Part shown: in pieces, positions 1 through 9,628 of the stretch
How the letters are laid out: every line of letters begins with the position of its first letter
How positions within the stretch are numbered: the stretch's first letter is position 1
Origin: Acidobacteriota bacterium
Lineage (GTDB): Bacteria; Acidobacteriota; Thermoanaerobaculia; Multivoradales; J023
Direction of reading: 5' to 3'
DNA: 64,000 bases
NCBI GenBank assembly: GCA_029263395.1
Contig: JAJCXO010000067.1
Location: 92,687 to 156,686 of the forward strand
Position numbers and translations under genes: made by a program
The notes under the pieces: generated by a model
Told to the model about the DNA's origin: nothing
The model's database searches: none
Seen by the model: only the letters and a program-made list of their open reading frames with translations

Positions 1-1
1 G

Positions 2-1876
2 CTCCACGACAGCGGCTGGACGGTACAGGATCCCGACGATCGCAACCGGCGAATCGCCATCGCCCCAAGACACATCGCGTTGCTGTTTCGTCGCTTCATG
101 TCGTGGGGTGGCGACGTCACCCGCGGCTACGTCGGAGCCCTCGAAGCCCGGGCCGTGCCACATGTGTTGGTCGGCGGTCGTTCCTTTCATCAACGGGAAG
201 AGGTGGAAACCCTGCGAGCGGCGTTGACCGCGGTCGAGTGGCCGGACGACCGCCTCGCCACGTATTCCACGCTGCGCGGCGACCTGTTCGCAATCTCCGA
301 CAACCTGCTGCTGCGCTACCGGGTGCAAGACTGGAAGCTCCATCCTTTTGCGACGCGACCCTACGCCCGCCAGGCCGGCGAGGACATCACTTGCTTCCAG
401 CCGATCTGTGAAGCCTTGGATCTTCTGGCGGAGCTCCATCGCAAGCGGAACTACGTCCCGATCACCGACACGATTCATCGTTTACTCGAACATACCCGCG
501 CCCATGCCGGCTTTGCCTTGCGGCCAGCCGGCCACCAAGTACTCGCCAATATCGAGCGGGTGTGCGACCTGGCGCGCAGCTTCGAGGTCCGCGGCGGGCT
601 GTCGTTCCGGGGTTTTGTCGAACATCTCGACGCCGAATCCGAACGCCCAGGATCGAGTTATTCGCCGGTCTTGGAAGAAGGTGCTGATGGCGTGCGAGTG
701 ATGACCGCCCACGCCGCCAAAGGGCTCGAGTTTCCGGTGGTGGTGCTGGCGGATCTCACCGCCAACATTGCGCGGCCGGAGCCCAGTCTCTATCTCGACG
801 CGACACGCCAGCTCAGTGCGTCGAAGCTGCTCGGCCTCTCGCCGTGGGAGCTCCAAGATCACGCCGAGCTCGAACACTCCCGCGACCAGGCCGAAGGCGT
901 CCGCCTGGCCTATGTTGCAGCAACCCGCGCCAAAGATCTGTTGGTTGTGCCCGGGGTTGGCACCGAGCCATGGCAGGGTGGCTGGCTGAGTCCGCTCAAT
1001 CCGGTGATCTACCCCCCACGAGACGCTTATCAAGCGGCCACGCCGGCTCCCGGCTGCCCGCCTCCAAAAGGTTCGACTACCGTGCTCGAAAGCCCGCAAA
1101 CGATGGCAGGTGCACTGCATACCTCGGTTCGCCCAGGGCTCCACAAACCGATGGCTGGCGAGCACCAGGTCGTGTGGTGGGACCCGAGTGTGCTGGCGCT
1201 CGGGGTCGAACGCAACTTTGGTCTGCGCCAGGCGGAAATCCTAGGACACGACGCCAGCGGCGCGGCGGCGGCGGAAGGATCGGCGAGTTATCGCAAGTGG
1301 CGCAACCAACGGGACCGCCTGCTGGCTGAAGGTGGTCGGGCGCGATTCGACGTGGCGATTGTGACCGAGCTCGAAGAGCCACCACCCGACGACGGCGAAA
1401 CACCCATGATCGAGCTCGAGATGGTGCCACGGCTCAGTGACCGACCGGGTGGTAAACGGTTCGGAACCCTGGTCCATACGCTGCTGCGCGATGTCGACTT
1501 CGACGCCGACAAGGCCGCGGTGGGTGCGTTGGCCGAAATGCACGGACGCATGCTCGACGCCACATCAGACGAGATGGCTGCCGCGGTCATTGGTGTCTGC
1601 CGAACCCTCGAACACCCCCTGATGCGTCGCGCCGCTGCTGCCGAACGCCGACATCGCGAAGCCCCATTTTTGCTCGATCTTGGGCAAGGCGCCGTGGTCG
1701 AGGGCACCATCGACCTGGCATTCTTCGAGAACGGGACCTGGATCGTGATCGATTTCAAAACCGACGCCGACCTCACCGCTCGCGAAGAGAGTTATCGATG
1801 CCAACTCGCCTGGTACGTTCACGCCCTGCGGACGATGACCGGCAAACCGGCACAGGGTGTGTTGCTCGGGGTCTGA
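2..1876 (+). CDS. AddA/RecB-like UvrD-family helicase-nuclease, C-terminal part (5' truncated by window edge)
   Basis: The frame is open from base 2, so the gene starts outside the window; about 624 residues remain. Superfamily 1 helicase motifs are visible: an IALLFRR segment near base 78, TAHAAKGLEFP near base 704 and YVAATRAKDLL near base 905. A RecB-type nuclease domain follows, with GTLVH near base 1465, a G-x-x-D segment (EGTIDLAFF) near 1700, IDFKTD near 1750 and Q-L-A-W-Y near 1803, which form the PD-(D/E)XK fold active site. This order is typical of AddA-type exonuclease subunits in double-strand break repair. The ATPase Walker A part is not in view and no addB is seen downstream. 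A looser RecB-like helicase name is the main alternative. Confidence 0.9.
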   Translation, partial: LHDSGWTVQDPDDRNRRIAIAPRHIALLFRRFMSWGGDVTRGYVGALEARAVPHVLVGGRSFHQREEVETLRAALTAVEWPDDRLATYSTLRGDLFAISDNLLLRYRVQDWKLHPFATRPYARQAGEDITCFQPICEALDLLAELHRKRNYVPITDTIHRLLEHTRAHAGFALRPAGHQVLANIERVCDLARSFEVRGGLSFRGFVEHLDAESERPGSSYSPVLEEGADGVRVMTAHAAKGLEFPVVVLADLTANIARPEPSLYLDATRQLSASKLLGLSPWELQDHAELEHSRDQAEGVRLAYVAATRAKDLLVVPGVGTEPWQGGWLSPLNPVIYPPRDAYQAATPAPGCPPPKGSTTVLESPQTMAGALHTSVRPGLHKPMAGEHQVVWWDPSVLALGVERNFGLRQAEILGHDASGAAAAEGSASYRKWRNQRDRLLAEGGRARFDVAIVTELEEPPPDDGETPMIELEMVPRLSDRPGGKRFGTLVHTLLRDVDFDADKAAVGALAEMHGRMLDATSDEMAAAVIGVCRTLEHPLMRRAAAAERRHREAPFLLDLGQGAVVEGTIDLAFFENGTWIVIDFKTDADLTAREESYRCQLAWYVHALRTMTGKPAQGVLLGV

Positions 1877-1950
1877 GGGCGAACGCTCGCCCCGACGAAT
1901 CCAAGTCTGAGGGCGGACACAAGGCCCGCGCCGACGCAGCAAGGCTCTAG

Positions 1951-3573
1951 CTACAACAATTCGCTGATCAGATTGAGCAGCTCATCGCGATCGATGGGCT
2001 TGGTGAGATGCCCGGTGCAGCCGGCTTCCAGGCTGCGCTCGCGGTGTTCGGACATGGCATGGGCGGTCAGGGCGAGAATCGGCCGCTTATAGCCCCCTTC
2101 CCGTAACCTTCGAGTCGCCTCGTAGCCGTCAACCACCGGCATCTGGAGATCCATCAACACCAGATCGAAGGGCCGCTCGCTCTCCGCTGCGAGTACCAAC
2201 TCGACAGCACTCTGGCCGTTCTCGACAACCGTCACCTCAGCTCCCGCCGCTTTCAAGATACTGGCGGTCAACACCTGGTTGACCGGATTGTCCTCGGCCA
2301 ACAAGAAGCGGCCGGCAAGCTTGTTGTCGGACTTCTTGGGCAACGGTCGCAGCCCACGGGTCGCCACCAGCGAAAGATCCTCGATCCGTGGTTTTTTGTC
2401 GAGTGATCCGATCGGCACCGTCAGGCGCAAGGTGCTGCCTCTCCCCAACTGACTCTCGACTGTGATCTCTCCCCCCAGCATCTTGATCAGCCGTAGGCTG
2501 AGCGACAGCCCCAAGCCGGCTCCGCCGAAATATCGAGCACTCGAGGGGTCGGCCTGTGAAAACGGCTCGAAGAGATGTTTGACGACCTCATTCGACATAC
2601 CAATTCCGGTGTCGACCACCACCAACTCCAAAGATGGTTCGGGCACCTCCAAAAGCCGCACCGTAAGGTGCACTCCCCCAACTTCGGTAAACTTGACTGC
2701 GTTGCCGAGCAGGTTGATCAAGATCTGACGCAACCGAGTCGGGTCGGTCTCGATCGTCTGTGGCACTGGGCCGCGGTTCTCCAAGGCCAGATCGAGCCCC
2801 TTCTTGCTGGCCCTGACGCGAATCAACGCCATCACCTTGGCCAAGAAATCCGGCAAGTTGAAACTCCGCCGTTCGATCACCAACTTTCCGGTTTCGATCT
2901 TGGACAGATCCAAGATGTCGTCCAGCAAGTCCAGCAGATAGTCGCCATTGTCCTTGATCGCCAACAGATCCTGAATCCGCGACGGCGCAGCGCTACGGAT
3001 GTGGTCATCGTCGAGCAAGATGTCGGCGAACCCCAGGATGGCGGTCATCGGAGTACGGATTTCGTGGCTCAAGTTGGTCAGGAACTCACTTTTGGCGAGA
3101 TTGGCTTGGTCGGCCTGCTCCTTGGCCTCTTCCAAAGCTCTCGATTGCGCGAGGAGATCTGCAGCCTGCTGTTCGATCCGTGCTTCGAGCTCAAACCGCT
3201 CGATCGTCGCCTGGGCTGTTTTGGGTAGCTGCTGCAAAAACAACAGCTCGGTGTCCTTGATTACATAGTCGGCAGCGCCAGCCTTGAGCAACTCCACCGC
3301 TAATTGCGCATCGGTATAACCGGTGACCACAACCACCGGTAAGGTGCGTATCCTGTCGCCCAACGCGGCGATGAATTCCATGCCGGTCATATCCGGCAAT
3401 TTGTAGTCGAGGAGCACTAGGCGGACGGACTGACTGGCGAGGATCTCGAGCCCGCGATCTCCACGGCCAACCGATTCGCAGACAAAACCCGCACCCTCGA
3501 GAGCAATACTTTCGAGCTCGGCGAGCGGCGGCTCGTCTTCTACGATCAGGATTCTAGAGGTTTCTTCGCTCAT
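1951..3573 (-). CDS. Hybrid sensor histidine kinase / response regulator (REC-HisKA-HATPase-REC)
   Basis: A 540-residue cytoplasmic two-component protein with no membrane segment. Order: N-terminal receiver (about 7-120, phospho-acceptor D56, conserved K106), a coiled linker (125-160), HisKA with the H-box around H170 (SHEIRTP), HATPase_c (N-box near 285-295, DTGIGM near 321, GGAGLGLS near 350), and a C-terminal receiver (422-540, phospho-acceptor D475). The ATG at 3573 is chosen because AGAGGGG lies a few bases upstream; a longer frame to 3684 lacks such a site and would add residues before the receiver. With a receiver at each end it probably takes input by phosphotransfer instead of through a sensor domain of its own. 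No partner regulator is adjacent, so the output is unknown. Confidence 0.93.
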   Translation of the reverse strand: MSEETSRILIVEDEPPLAELESIALEGAGFVCESVGRGDRGLEILASQSVRLVLLDYKLPDMTGMEFIAALGDRIRTLPVVVVTGYTDAQLAVELLKAGAADYVIKDTELLFLQQLPKTAQATIERFELEARIEQQAADLLAQSRALEEAKEQADQANLAKSEFLTNLSHEIRTPMTAILGFADILLDDDHIRSAAPSRIQDLLAIKDNGDYLLDLLDDILDLSKIETGKLVIERRSFNLPDFLAKVMALIRVRASKKGLDLALENRGPVPQTIETDPTRLRQILINLLGNAVKFTEVGGVHLTVRLLEVPEPSLELVVVDTGIGMSNEVVKHLFEPFSQADPSSARYFGGAGLGLSLSLRLIKMLGGEITVESQLGRGSTLRLTVPIGSLDKKPRIEDLSLVATRGLRPLPKKSDNKLAGRFLLAEDNPVNQVLTASILKAAGAEVTVVENGQSAVELVLAAESERPFDLVLMDLQMPVVDGYEATRRLREGGYKRPILALTAHAMSEHRERSLEAGCTGHLTKPIDRDELLNLISELL

Positions 3574-3845
3574 GGCCCCTCTGGTCTGATAGCCCGCTTG
3601 ATCATTGCTCTGGGTAAAGTCTTGCGCTAGAGGTGCCGTCAGCCAGCTGTGTTCGCGAGCTTGCCACCGATTGCCTCGTACCAAAATTTAGCATCGAGCT
3701 CATTCGAGCCCTCGCCACTCCCCGGCCTGCCACCGGCGGCTCCCCACAGGGGTTCCCCTTGCCAACGGCGGCCTCCTGCCCCAGTTATCAACCAGCCACA
3801 GTATCGCTCACCCGGCGGGCCAGAACAAGACCGGTGATCAATCGC

Positions 3846-5123
3846 CTAGTGCAAAAGAACAAAGTCGCTGGCCTGGGACGACAACTCGATCTCTTGCGGC
3901 AAATGTTGGCCGTCGAGCCACACGATCCACTGCTGTGCCAATAGCTCTGACAACTCCTCGAAAGCTGCCGCCAACTCTTTCAGCGACCCAACATCGCGGA
4001 CTTCACCCCAAGCTTCGAGTCCCGGTGGACGTTTGCTCTCGGGATTCCAAACCACTACCGGCACCCGCAAATGTTCGAGGTAACGCCGCGCCTGGACTGA
4101 AGTCAGGGAATCGTCCGGCGCCAGTTTGGAGCGCGGAATGATCACCACCGCCCGGCGATGCCGCCCGCGGTAGGCCGTCATCCCAGCGACGGCAACCGCG
4201 GAGTTGAGGCGCGGCACATCATCGTCCTCGGTCTTGAACGAGACACCGGTGAGCAGCCGGTAGAGATCCCCCAAGCCGGCATCATAAGCTGGGGATACCG
4301 GAAACAAGCTAAAGGTTGCGGCAACTCCTTCGCTGCGACTCGGAGTTGTGGACAGAAATCGTAAATGCTGATCCCCGGACAGAACCAGGGACTTGGGCAC
4401 TTTGTAGGCGCCGCCAGGCTCGATGAAGCGTGGAAACGGCCGATCCAGCACCACCACAACTTCCGCCGTCTCCTTCTCGACCGCGATGACGCGCAACGGT
4501 TCGCCATCCTTCACAAACCAATCCTTCACGGTTGCCGCCGTCGGGGGTCGCCGGAGCTTCTTGGTGGATTTGACTGCCAGCGCTGTGTTTTCGGTCGAGA
4601 CCTCATCCACATAGGCACCACCGAAGGTGAAATCGACCCGTGAAGACACCCGCTTGTCGAACTCGAGCTCAACTTGCAGCAAATGCAGCTCCGACTCGTC
4701 GACCGGTGGCAGCGTAAACCGTCGTGGATCGTCGAAGGTGAGCGCAGTTCCATCGAGGGTCGCGGTCACCGATTTCGGCTCGGCACCGGCAGAGCTTTCC
4801 CAGGACAGACGGGCCACTCGCGGTTGCCCGGGCTGACGTGGCTCGAGCAGCACCGTGGCAACCACCGGCTCCTTCGGTAGGTTCAACCATTGGCTGACCC
4901 GTCCGAGCTCACGCTGCTGATCATCAAAAGCGATCGCTTCGAGATGCTGCGGTTCGAGCTCCTCGCCGAAGTCGCAATCCACCGTCCACGGGGCGCCACG
5001 CAACATGCCGAGACGTTCGCCGTCGAGCCGCAACTCGACAACCGCGACGTTGTCACCAACCACCACCTCAACCGGCTTGACACCGAAGAACAGACCGAGA
5101 AAAAGCGTCGCAAATGCAACCAT
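3846..5123 (-). CDS. Exported companion of the GWxTD/VWA protein, function unknown
   Basis: A 425-residue protein with a short hydrophobic N-terminus (about 1-14) that could be a signal sequence. The following segment (VAVVELRLDGERLG) resembles the Ig-like strands inside the upstream VWA protein. The C-terminal half (about 300-400) contains alternating strands and helices, including a hydrophobic RRAVVIIPRS strand, that could form a small Rossmann-like or VWA-like fold, but no MIDAS motif is visible. It starts 8 bp after the stop of the GWxTD/VWA gene, and its likely ribosome site (AAGGTG) overlaps that stop, so the two are probably translated together. I do not recognise a family; operon membership is the best clue to its role. 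Confidence 0.75.
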   Translation of the reverse strand: MVAFATLFLGLFFGVKPVEVVVGDNVAVVELRLDGERLGMLRGAPWTVDCDFGEELEPQHLEAIAFDDQQRELGRVSQWLNLPKEPVVATVLLEPRQPGQPRVARLSWESSAGAEPKSVTATLDGTALTFDDPRRFTLPPVDESELHLLQVELEFDKRVSSRVDFTFGGAYVDEVSTENTALAVKSTKKLRRPPTAATVKDWFVKDGEPLRVIAVEKETAEVVVVLDRPFPRFIEPGGAYKVPKSLVLSGDQHLRFLSTTPSRSEGVAATFSLFPVSPAYDAGLGDLYRLLTGVSFKTEDDDVPRLNSAVAVAGMTAYRGRHRRAVVIIPRSKLAPDDSLTSVQARRYLEHLRVPVVVWNPESKRPPGLEAWGEVRDVGSLKELAAAFEELSELLAQQWIVWLDGQHLPQEIELSSQASDFVLLH

Positions 5124-5131
5124 GGAGCACC

Positions 5132-7687
5132 TTATGGGTAATAACCGGACCGCGTCTGGACCCGTGCGCCAGGCGCGTCAACGGTGACGCGGAGCGGCCT
5201 GAAATCGGCCTCTGTCGCTGTTCCGGTGGGCTCAAACGTGAGTAAGTAGCGGGATCGAAGCTCGTCGAGAATGGCCTGAAAAACCCCCGTCAACTCCCCT
5301 AGATCGGTCAGAAACAGCGCTCTTCCGCCGGTCTCGAGGGCCAGGTCTTCGAGGACTCGACGGCTCTCTTTGTCGTCGAAAGCTGAACCGAAGCCGACGG
5401 CATACAGCGAGGCCGCGGTGCGGCGGGAAGCGTCGACGGCCTGTTCCAGGCTCAGACGACTAGCCTCGTCCTGGCCATCGGTGAACAGCACCATCGCCAA
5501 CGGATCCGAGGTGCCATCAAAGGTGTTGTAGGCCTGCACCAGGCCATCATAAAGCGCAGTGCCGCCGCCCGCGTCGAGTCCGGCCAGGGCCCGATCAAGC
5601 TCGGCGAGCTTGGTGGTCAAGCCGATATCAACCACCAAATCGGAGGCGAACGACAGCACCGCAACCCGGTCGCGGGAAGACGCCAACACGGTCTGTGCAA
5701 AAACGCCAGCGGCCGCGGTGACAGTTGCCAAATGAGGCTCCATCGAAATCGAACGGTCGATCAAAAGCACGGCCGATACCGCGCCATCACCGGCCGCTTG
5801 AAAGCGTTCGATCCGCCGCGGTGAACCGCTATCGAGAATCTGGAATTGTTCCACATCCAGGCCAAGTACCGGTTGGCCCTCGCGATCACTCACCAGCACT
5901 GGCAGCTCCACCAACCGGACATCGATCGCCTCGGCAAAGGCGGCCCCATTGACCACCACCGCATCCTCTGCCGAGGTCCCATCGGCGAGGGTCGCAACCG
6001 CCCGCACAACGGCGGCCGAGCCGTCCGGCAGTCGCAGCGTGTGCTCAAAAGGGGCCTGCTGGAATGTTGCAACCGACTGATCCCCGAGGAATAGCTCGAG
6101 TTGATCTGGCGGACCGCCGTCGGGCGTTTCCACGTGAACTCTAGCGGTCAGAACGCCCGGGTAGATCCCTCCCGGCCGTGGCTCGACCAGCTGCACTCGA
6201 AACCGTTGTGCTCCCTGGTTGAGCCAGAGCTGATCGGTTGCCACCTCTTGATCGCCGACCAAGCCCACCACGCGAATGCGGTGCGGAACGGGTGAGGTGC
6301 CTAGATCGAGCTCAACACTATAAGGTGGTCGGCGTTTGCTCAGCACCGGCTTGCCATTCATGAAGAACGTCACTTTTTCGAGCTCGCCCTGTGACCGGGT
6401 GCGGAACCGGAGCTTACCGACATGGACGTTGCCGACAGGAGGGACCAGGCGAAGCGTCACCCCGACGTCAGGTTCTTCGATCGGTAACCTGGCCGCGGTC
6501 ACCAGGCCATCCGGCGCCGGAATTTCGATCTCCCGCACCACCTGAGCAAATTGCCCACCGTAGAGATCTTCGACCAGGACCCGCAAGCTGACCGGGCCGG
6601 GCCGCAGGTAGCGGGTGAAGCCGACAGGAATTTTGGTCGTCGCCTCTGGAGTTGGCCCTTCGAAACCGTACCGAAAACTCTCGAACAACTTGCCGTCGCG
6701 GATCACTTCGCCGATCAGCTGAAAGTTGTGGAATAGTTCGTCGTCAAAATGCCGACCCGGCGCCTGATCTAGGGCGATCCCAAGCATCATCCGCACCGCG
6801 GTTCGGCTCTGCTTACGGTCTGGGAAGGTCAGGTCGACGTCGACCTCGAACGTCTCGGCGCCACGTGGTAAGTCGGTGGCGCTGGACGCCAAGTTGGCCA
6901 ACCATTCAGGAGATGGCAACAAGGGAGACAACGCGTCGCGTAACAATCGATCGTAGTCGCCGATACGCGAGATCTCATTGAACACGTAACGCAGGACTTC
7001 GTCGGCACACAATTCCTGGATGTTATTCGTCGGCAATCCGCCGGAGCGCTGAATCGGACGCAGCGGTCCACCAGGCAAGTGGACCTCGTATTCGGCGCCG
7101 ACGCTGCGGCGCAGAAGGATCACCGGGAAACGTTTCGAGACCCGCTCGCTGACGCCATAGAACCAAATCTCGAGCTCCTTGGAGCGCGAGAAACAACGCG
7201 CCACCGGCCGCCCGTCGGGTAAGGACCAAGCACCGGGAGGACCGTTGTACAGCAACAGTAAAAACCGCGGATCGCCATAAGGCACCCCATCAGGGCTGTC
7301 CTTGAACCGCTCCCAGCGCACCTTGAGCTCATTGACGGTTGTCTTCGGATCGGGATCGCGAGGCTCCCAGAACACCCGCATGAAGGCATCGCGTCGAAAG
7401 TCTTCTTGTAGGCGCAAGAAATAATCCAGCTCGCCATGGGTCATCAAGCCACGCACGCTCTGTATCCACTTGACATAACGCAGATCGAGTGCCCCCAGCG
7501 CCTGCGAGCGAGCCTGTTCGGTCAAAGGCTGCTCGGAACCGGTGGGCACCGCCTGCTGCGGTGATGGCTCGGGGGATGCGGGCTGTGCCCAAAGCGCGGT
7601 GGAAGATGCAACGACGAACCCAACGATCGCCATCAACACAACCGAACGGAGAGGGGCGTAACGTAGGGTAGGCGTGCGGATCAACAT
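5132..7687 (-). CDS. Secreted GWxTD-domain and VWFA-related protein
   Basis: An 851-residue exported protein. The ATG at 7687 gives a signal peptide ending near ALWA (residue 34); the frame extends to 7903 but that extension lacks an export signal. Residues about 60-190 match the GWxTD domain found in Acidobacteriota (YFLRLQEDFRRDAF, FWEPRDPDP). The middle carries Ig-like modules. Residues about 637-810 form a von Willebrand factor A domain with an intact MIDAS (D644-R-S-I-S) and a LFTDGQDE strand, followed by the usual RYLLTFEP tail of the VWFA-related acidobacterial family. The function of the family is unknown; metal-dependent protein binding at the envelope is the common inference. It is the first gene of a pair with the companion ending at 3846. 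Confidence 0.9.
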   Translation of the reverse strand: MLIRTPTLRYAPLRSVVLMAIVGFVVASSTALWAQPASPEPSPQQAVPTGSEQPLTEQARSQALGALDLRYVKWIQSVRGLMTHGELDYFLRLQEDFRRDAFMRVFWEPRDPDPKTTVNELKVRWERFKDSPDGVPYGDPRFLLLLYNGPPGAWSLPDGRPVARCFSRSKELEIWFYGVSERVSKRFPVILLRRSVGAEYEVHLPGGPLRPIQRSGGLPTNNIQELCADEVLRYVFNEISRIGDYDRLLRDALSPLLPSPEWLANLASSATDLPRGAETFEVDVDLTFPDRKQSRTAVRMMLGIALDQAPGRHFDDELFHNFQLIGEVIRDGKLFESFRYGFEGPTPEATTKIPVGFTRYLRPGPVSLRVLVEDLYGGQFAQVVREIEIPAPDGLVTAARLPIEEPDVGVTLRLVPPVGNVHVGKLRFRTRSQGELEKVTFFMNGKPVLSKRRPPYSVELDLGTSPVPHRIRVVGLVGDQEVATDQLWLNQGAQRFRVQLVEPRPGGIYPGVLTARVHVETPDGGPPDQLELFLGDQSVATFQQAPFEHTLRLPDGSAAVVRAVATLADGTSAEDAVVVNGAAFAEAIDVRLVELPVLVSDREGQPVLGLDVEQFQILDSGSPRRIERFQAAGDGAVSAVLLIDRSISMEPHLATVTAAAGVFAQTVLASSRDRVAVLSFASDLVVDIGLTTKLAELDRALAGLDAGGGTALYDGLVQAYNTFDGTSDPLAMVLFTDGQDEASRLSLEQAVDASRRTAASLYAVGFGSAFDDKESRRVLEDLALETGGRALFLTDLGELTGVFQAILDELRSRYLLTFEPTGTATEADFRPLRVTVDAPGARVQTRSGYYP

Positions 7688-7930
7688 CTCTACCCATTGT
7701 ACGTCGGGTAACGTCCAACGGTCGGGTAGATGTAGGTTCTTTGCGTTGTCCGTTGCGGAGAGGTCCAAGAATATCGCCTCTCTCCGCGAAGGACTGGGCA
7801 CCAACCGGTGTCGATCAATGTGCGTGGTAGCTGCTCCCAGCATTCGCTGGAGCAGGCGGTCAAAGGCAGCCAACTTCCTCAGAACCTCACTGCCACTCTG
7901 CACCCGACGACTTTCTTCAACCTGTCGCCG

Positions 7931-8893
7931 CTAACATCTCGCGGGAGCACCGTTGATTCGATAGTGCAGAGACAAGACCGGAAGGCCCAAGAAGCGCACA
8001 TGGTGATCGCATCGTAGCTCGGCGTTCTCGACGTAGAGGTCGAACTGCTCGTGGAGGCTCCGGACAAGCCAGACCCGCTGATCTCCATCAGGTCGTTTGC
8101 CAATACGGTAGAACCCGACATCGCCGAACGCCGAACCGGCAGACACCAGTCTGAAGCCACCCTCCGGGCGGTTTTCAGGGCGTAGGATGACGGTGGCGTT
8201 GCCGTTTGGCATCGGGAAGACGACCTTGACGCAGCGCCCGTCGTAAGCTGGGACGGACTCGGTTAGATAGAAGCCGGTGTAGATGGCGCGTCCCGTCGCT
8301 CGGATGCAGCGGTACCAACCTGTGTACTTGATACTGCCATCGGCTCGGCGGAGCAGCACAACCTCACTGGTCATACCGCGGGCTGTATCGAGACCGTCGA
8401 GCGGGAAGTTGAGCTGGTTCACTCTACGACTGATCGTTTGAACGAGTAACCAGAGCCCTAGCCGAGCGGGGAAATACGTCGTGGCCCAGGTATCGAGCGA
8501 AAAGCCCGCGGTTCCTTCATAGAAGTCTCGGATTCTCGGATCAACCAGCTGGACATCGAAGGTCGGGGACTGCAGCACCGAAAAGTCGGGCAGCAGGCCG
8601 CCCGCCCCAGCCTCCCGCTCGACCGAGAGCCCCTCCTGGCGAGCTGTTTCCTCATACGGTGTGTCTCCGATATACGGTCCACCCACCGGACCCACGAGCC
8701 ACGGGATATCTGCATCCGCACGCCGTGAACCGAACAGCCACATCAACGAGTAGATGACAAGCGCGCCAACAGTGCCAACGATAGCTCGAACACCCTGTAA
8801 AACTCGGATCGCGGTACCTCCCTCGGCAGCCCTTTGCCGTCGAACCTGTTGTACTGAAGCGTGAGTCGTACAGCTCCTCGGTAGATCATTCAC
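7931..8893 (-). CDS. Membrane-anchored protein of unknown function
   Basis: A 320-residue frame starting with GTG at 8893; no good ribosome site is visible, so the start is uncertain. One clear membrane segment lies near residues 30-50 (VRAIVGTVGALVIYSLMWLF), and a second hydrophobic stretch near 145-157 could be part of the folded domain. The rest looks extracytoplasmic, with several aromatic-rich strands and four cysteines. I recognise no family and no catalytic motif. It follows the GWxTD gene on the same strand but 243 bp separate them, so a shared transcript is not implied. Confidence 0.6.
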   Translation of the reverse strand: MNDLPRSCTTHASVQQVRRQRAAEGGTAIRVLQGVRAIVGTVGALVIYSLMWLFGSRRADADIPWLVGPVGGPYIGDTPYEETARQEGLSVEREAGAGGLLPDFSVLQSPTFDVQLVDPRIRDFYEGTAGFSLDTWATTYFPARLGLWLLVQTISRRVNQLNFPLDGLDTARGMTSEVVLLRRADGSIKYTGWYRCIRATGRAIYTGFYLTESVPAYDGRCVKVVFPMPNGNATVILRPENRPEGGFRLVSAGSAFGDVGFYRIGKRPDGDQRVWLVRSLHEQFDLYVENAELRCDHHVRFLGLPVLSLHYRINGAPARC

Positions 8894-9628
8894 TCAACGG
8901 GCAGCGCAATTCCAGACAGTTTATCCTACGGGTCCGTATAGGCCATCAACACTTTATCGGCCCTAGAATTACGTTCCCGGCACCGCTAAACGGATCGTTG
9001 TTTACCTGAGCAGAAAAGCCACGGTATGATCCAAAAGTAAGCCGTAGGTGTCTGCTCAGCATCGATCCAAACGACGATCAATGCTCAGGGATCGAGGCAA
9101 CGACCTACGATGCGTCGGCCAGTTTGGACGCCAAAATCATCAAAACATCGGATGCGTCGGCTAATCTGGACGCCAAAATCCCCAAAACATCGGATGCGTC
9201 GGCCAATGTGGACGCCAAAATCCCCAAAACATCGGATGCGTCGGCCAGTGTGGACACCAAAATCCTCAACGCATCGGATGCGTCGGCCAATCCAGACAGC
9301 AGACTGCTCGACGCATCGGTAAACGTCGGGTCCACAATCGCTCGGTGGGTCGAGTCGACGCTCAACGACGCCACCCAACCGGTGACTGGAGCGTCTTTTC
9401 GCTAAAACGACGCGTTATCCGAGCACGGCAGCCTGCATTCTCGGCGCGACCTCACGTTGTGTGATCACCTCGAAGCGGATTCGAGGCAGAAACACGCCAT
9501 CGTGAATGGCAGTGGCGTCCGATCGAGGCTCGCGCGGGCTTCTTCAGGCTGCAAATCCGATCGTAGCGGCCGGTTGGCAACGGCCGCGACGTCATCATTT
9601 CAGCGATTCACTCGCACCCAAGCCAGTG
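8894..9628. other. 735-bp gene-poor interval holding a minisatellite
   Basis: Between the unknown membrane gene and the M28 peptidase. The only structure I see is the 42-bp tandem array at 9109-9318. Several frames on both strands stay open across it because the unit is a multiple of three, but none has a convincing start and ribosome site. No tRNA or strong terminator was found. Confidence 0.7.
9109..9318. repeat. Five tandem 42-bp repeats (minisatellite)
   Basis: Units begin at 9109, 9151, 9193, 9235 and 9277, each opening with GATGCGTCGGC and closing with CATCG. The first three are nearly identical and the last two diverge. Read on the plus strand a unit gives a 14-residue DASANLDAKIPKTS-type peptide; on the minus strand it gives a LADASDVLGILAS-type peptide with regularly spaced leucines. 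Confidence 0.97.

Noticed and set aside
482..1165. Long minus-strand frame within the helicase gene
   Set aside because: It overlaps conserved helicase motifs on the plus strand and its product has no recognisable family; it is a shadow of high GC sequence.
2575..3228. Plus-strand 217-residue frame inside the histidine kinase
   Set aside because: It is antisense to the conserved kinase core and has no family-like sequence.
9085..9405. Protein genes over the 42-bp repeats (plus frame 9124-9405, minus frames 9105-9374 and 9085-9378)
   Set aside because: All use non-ATG starts with no ribosome site, and their open frames follow from the repeat length being a multiple of three.
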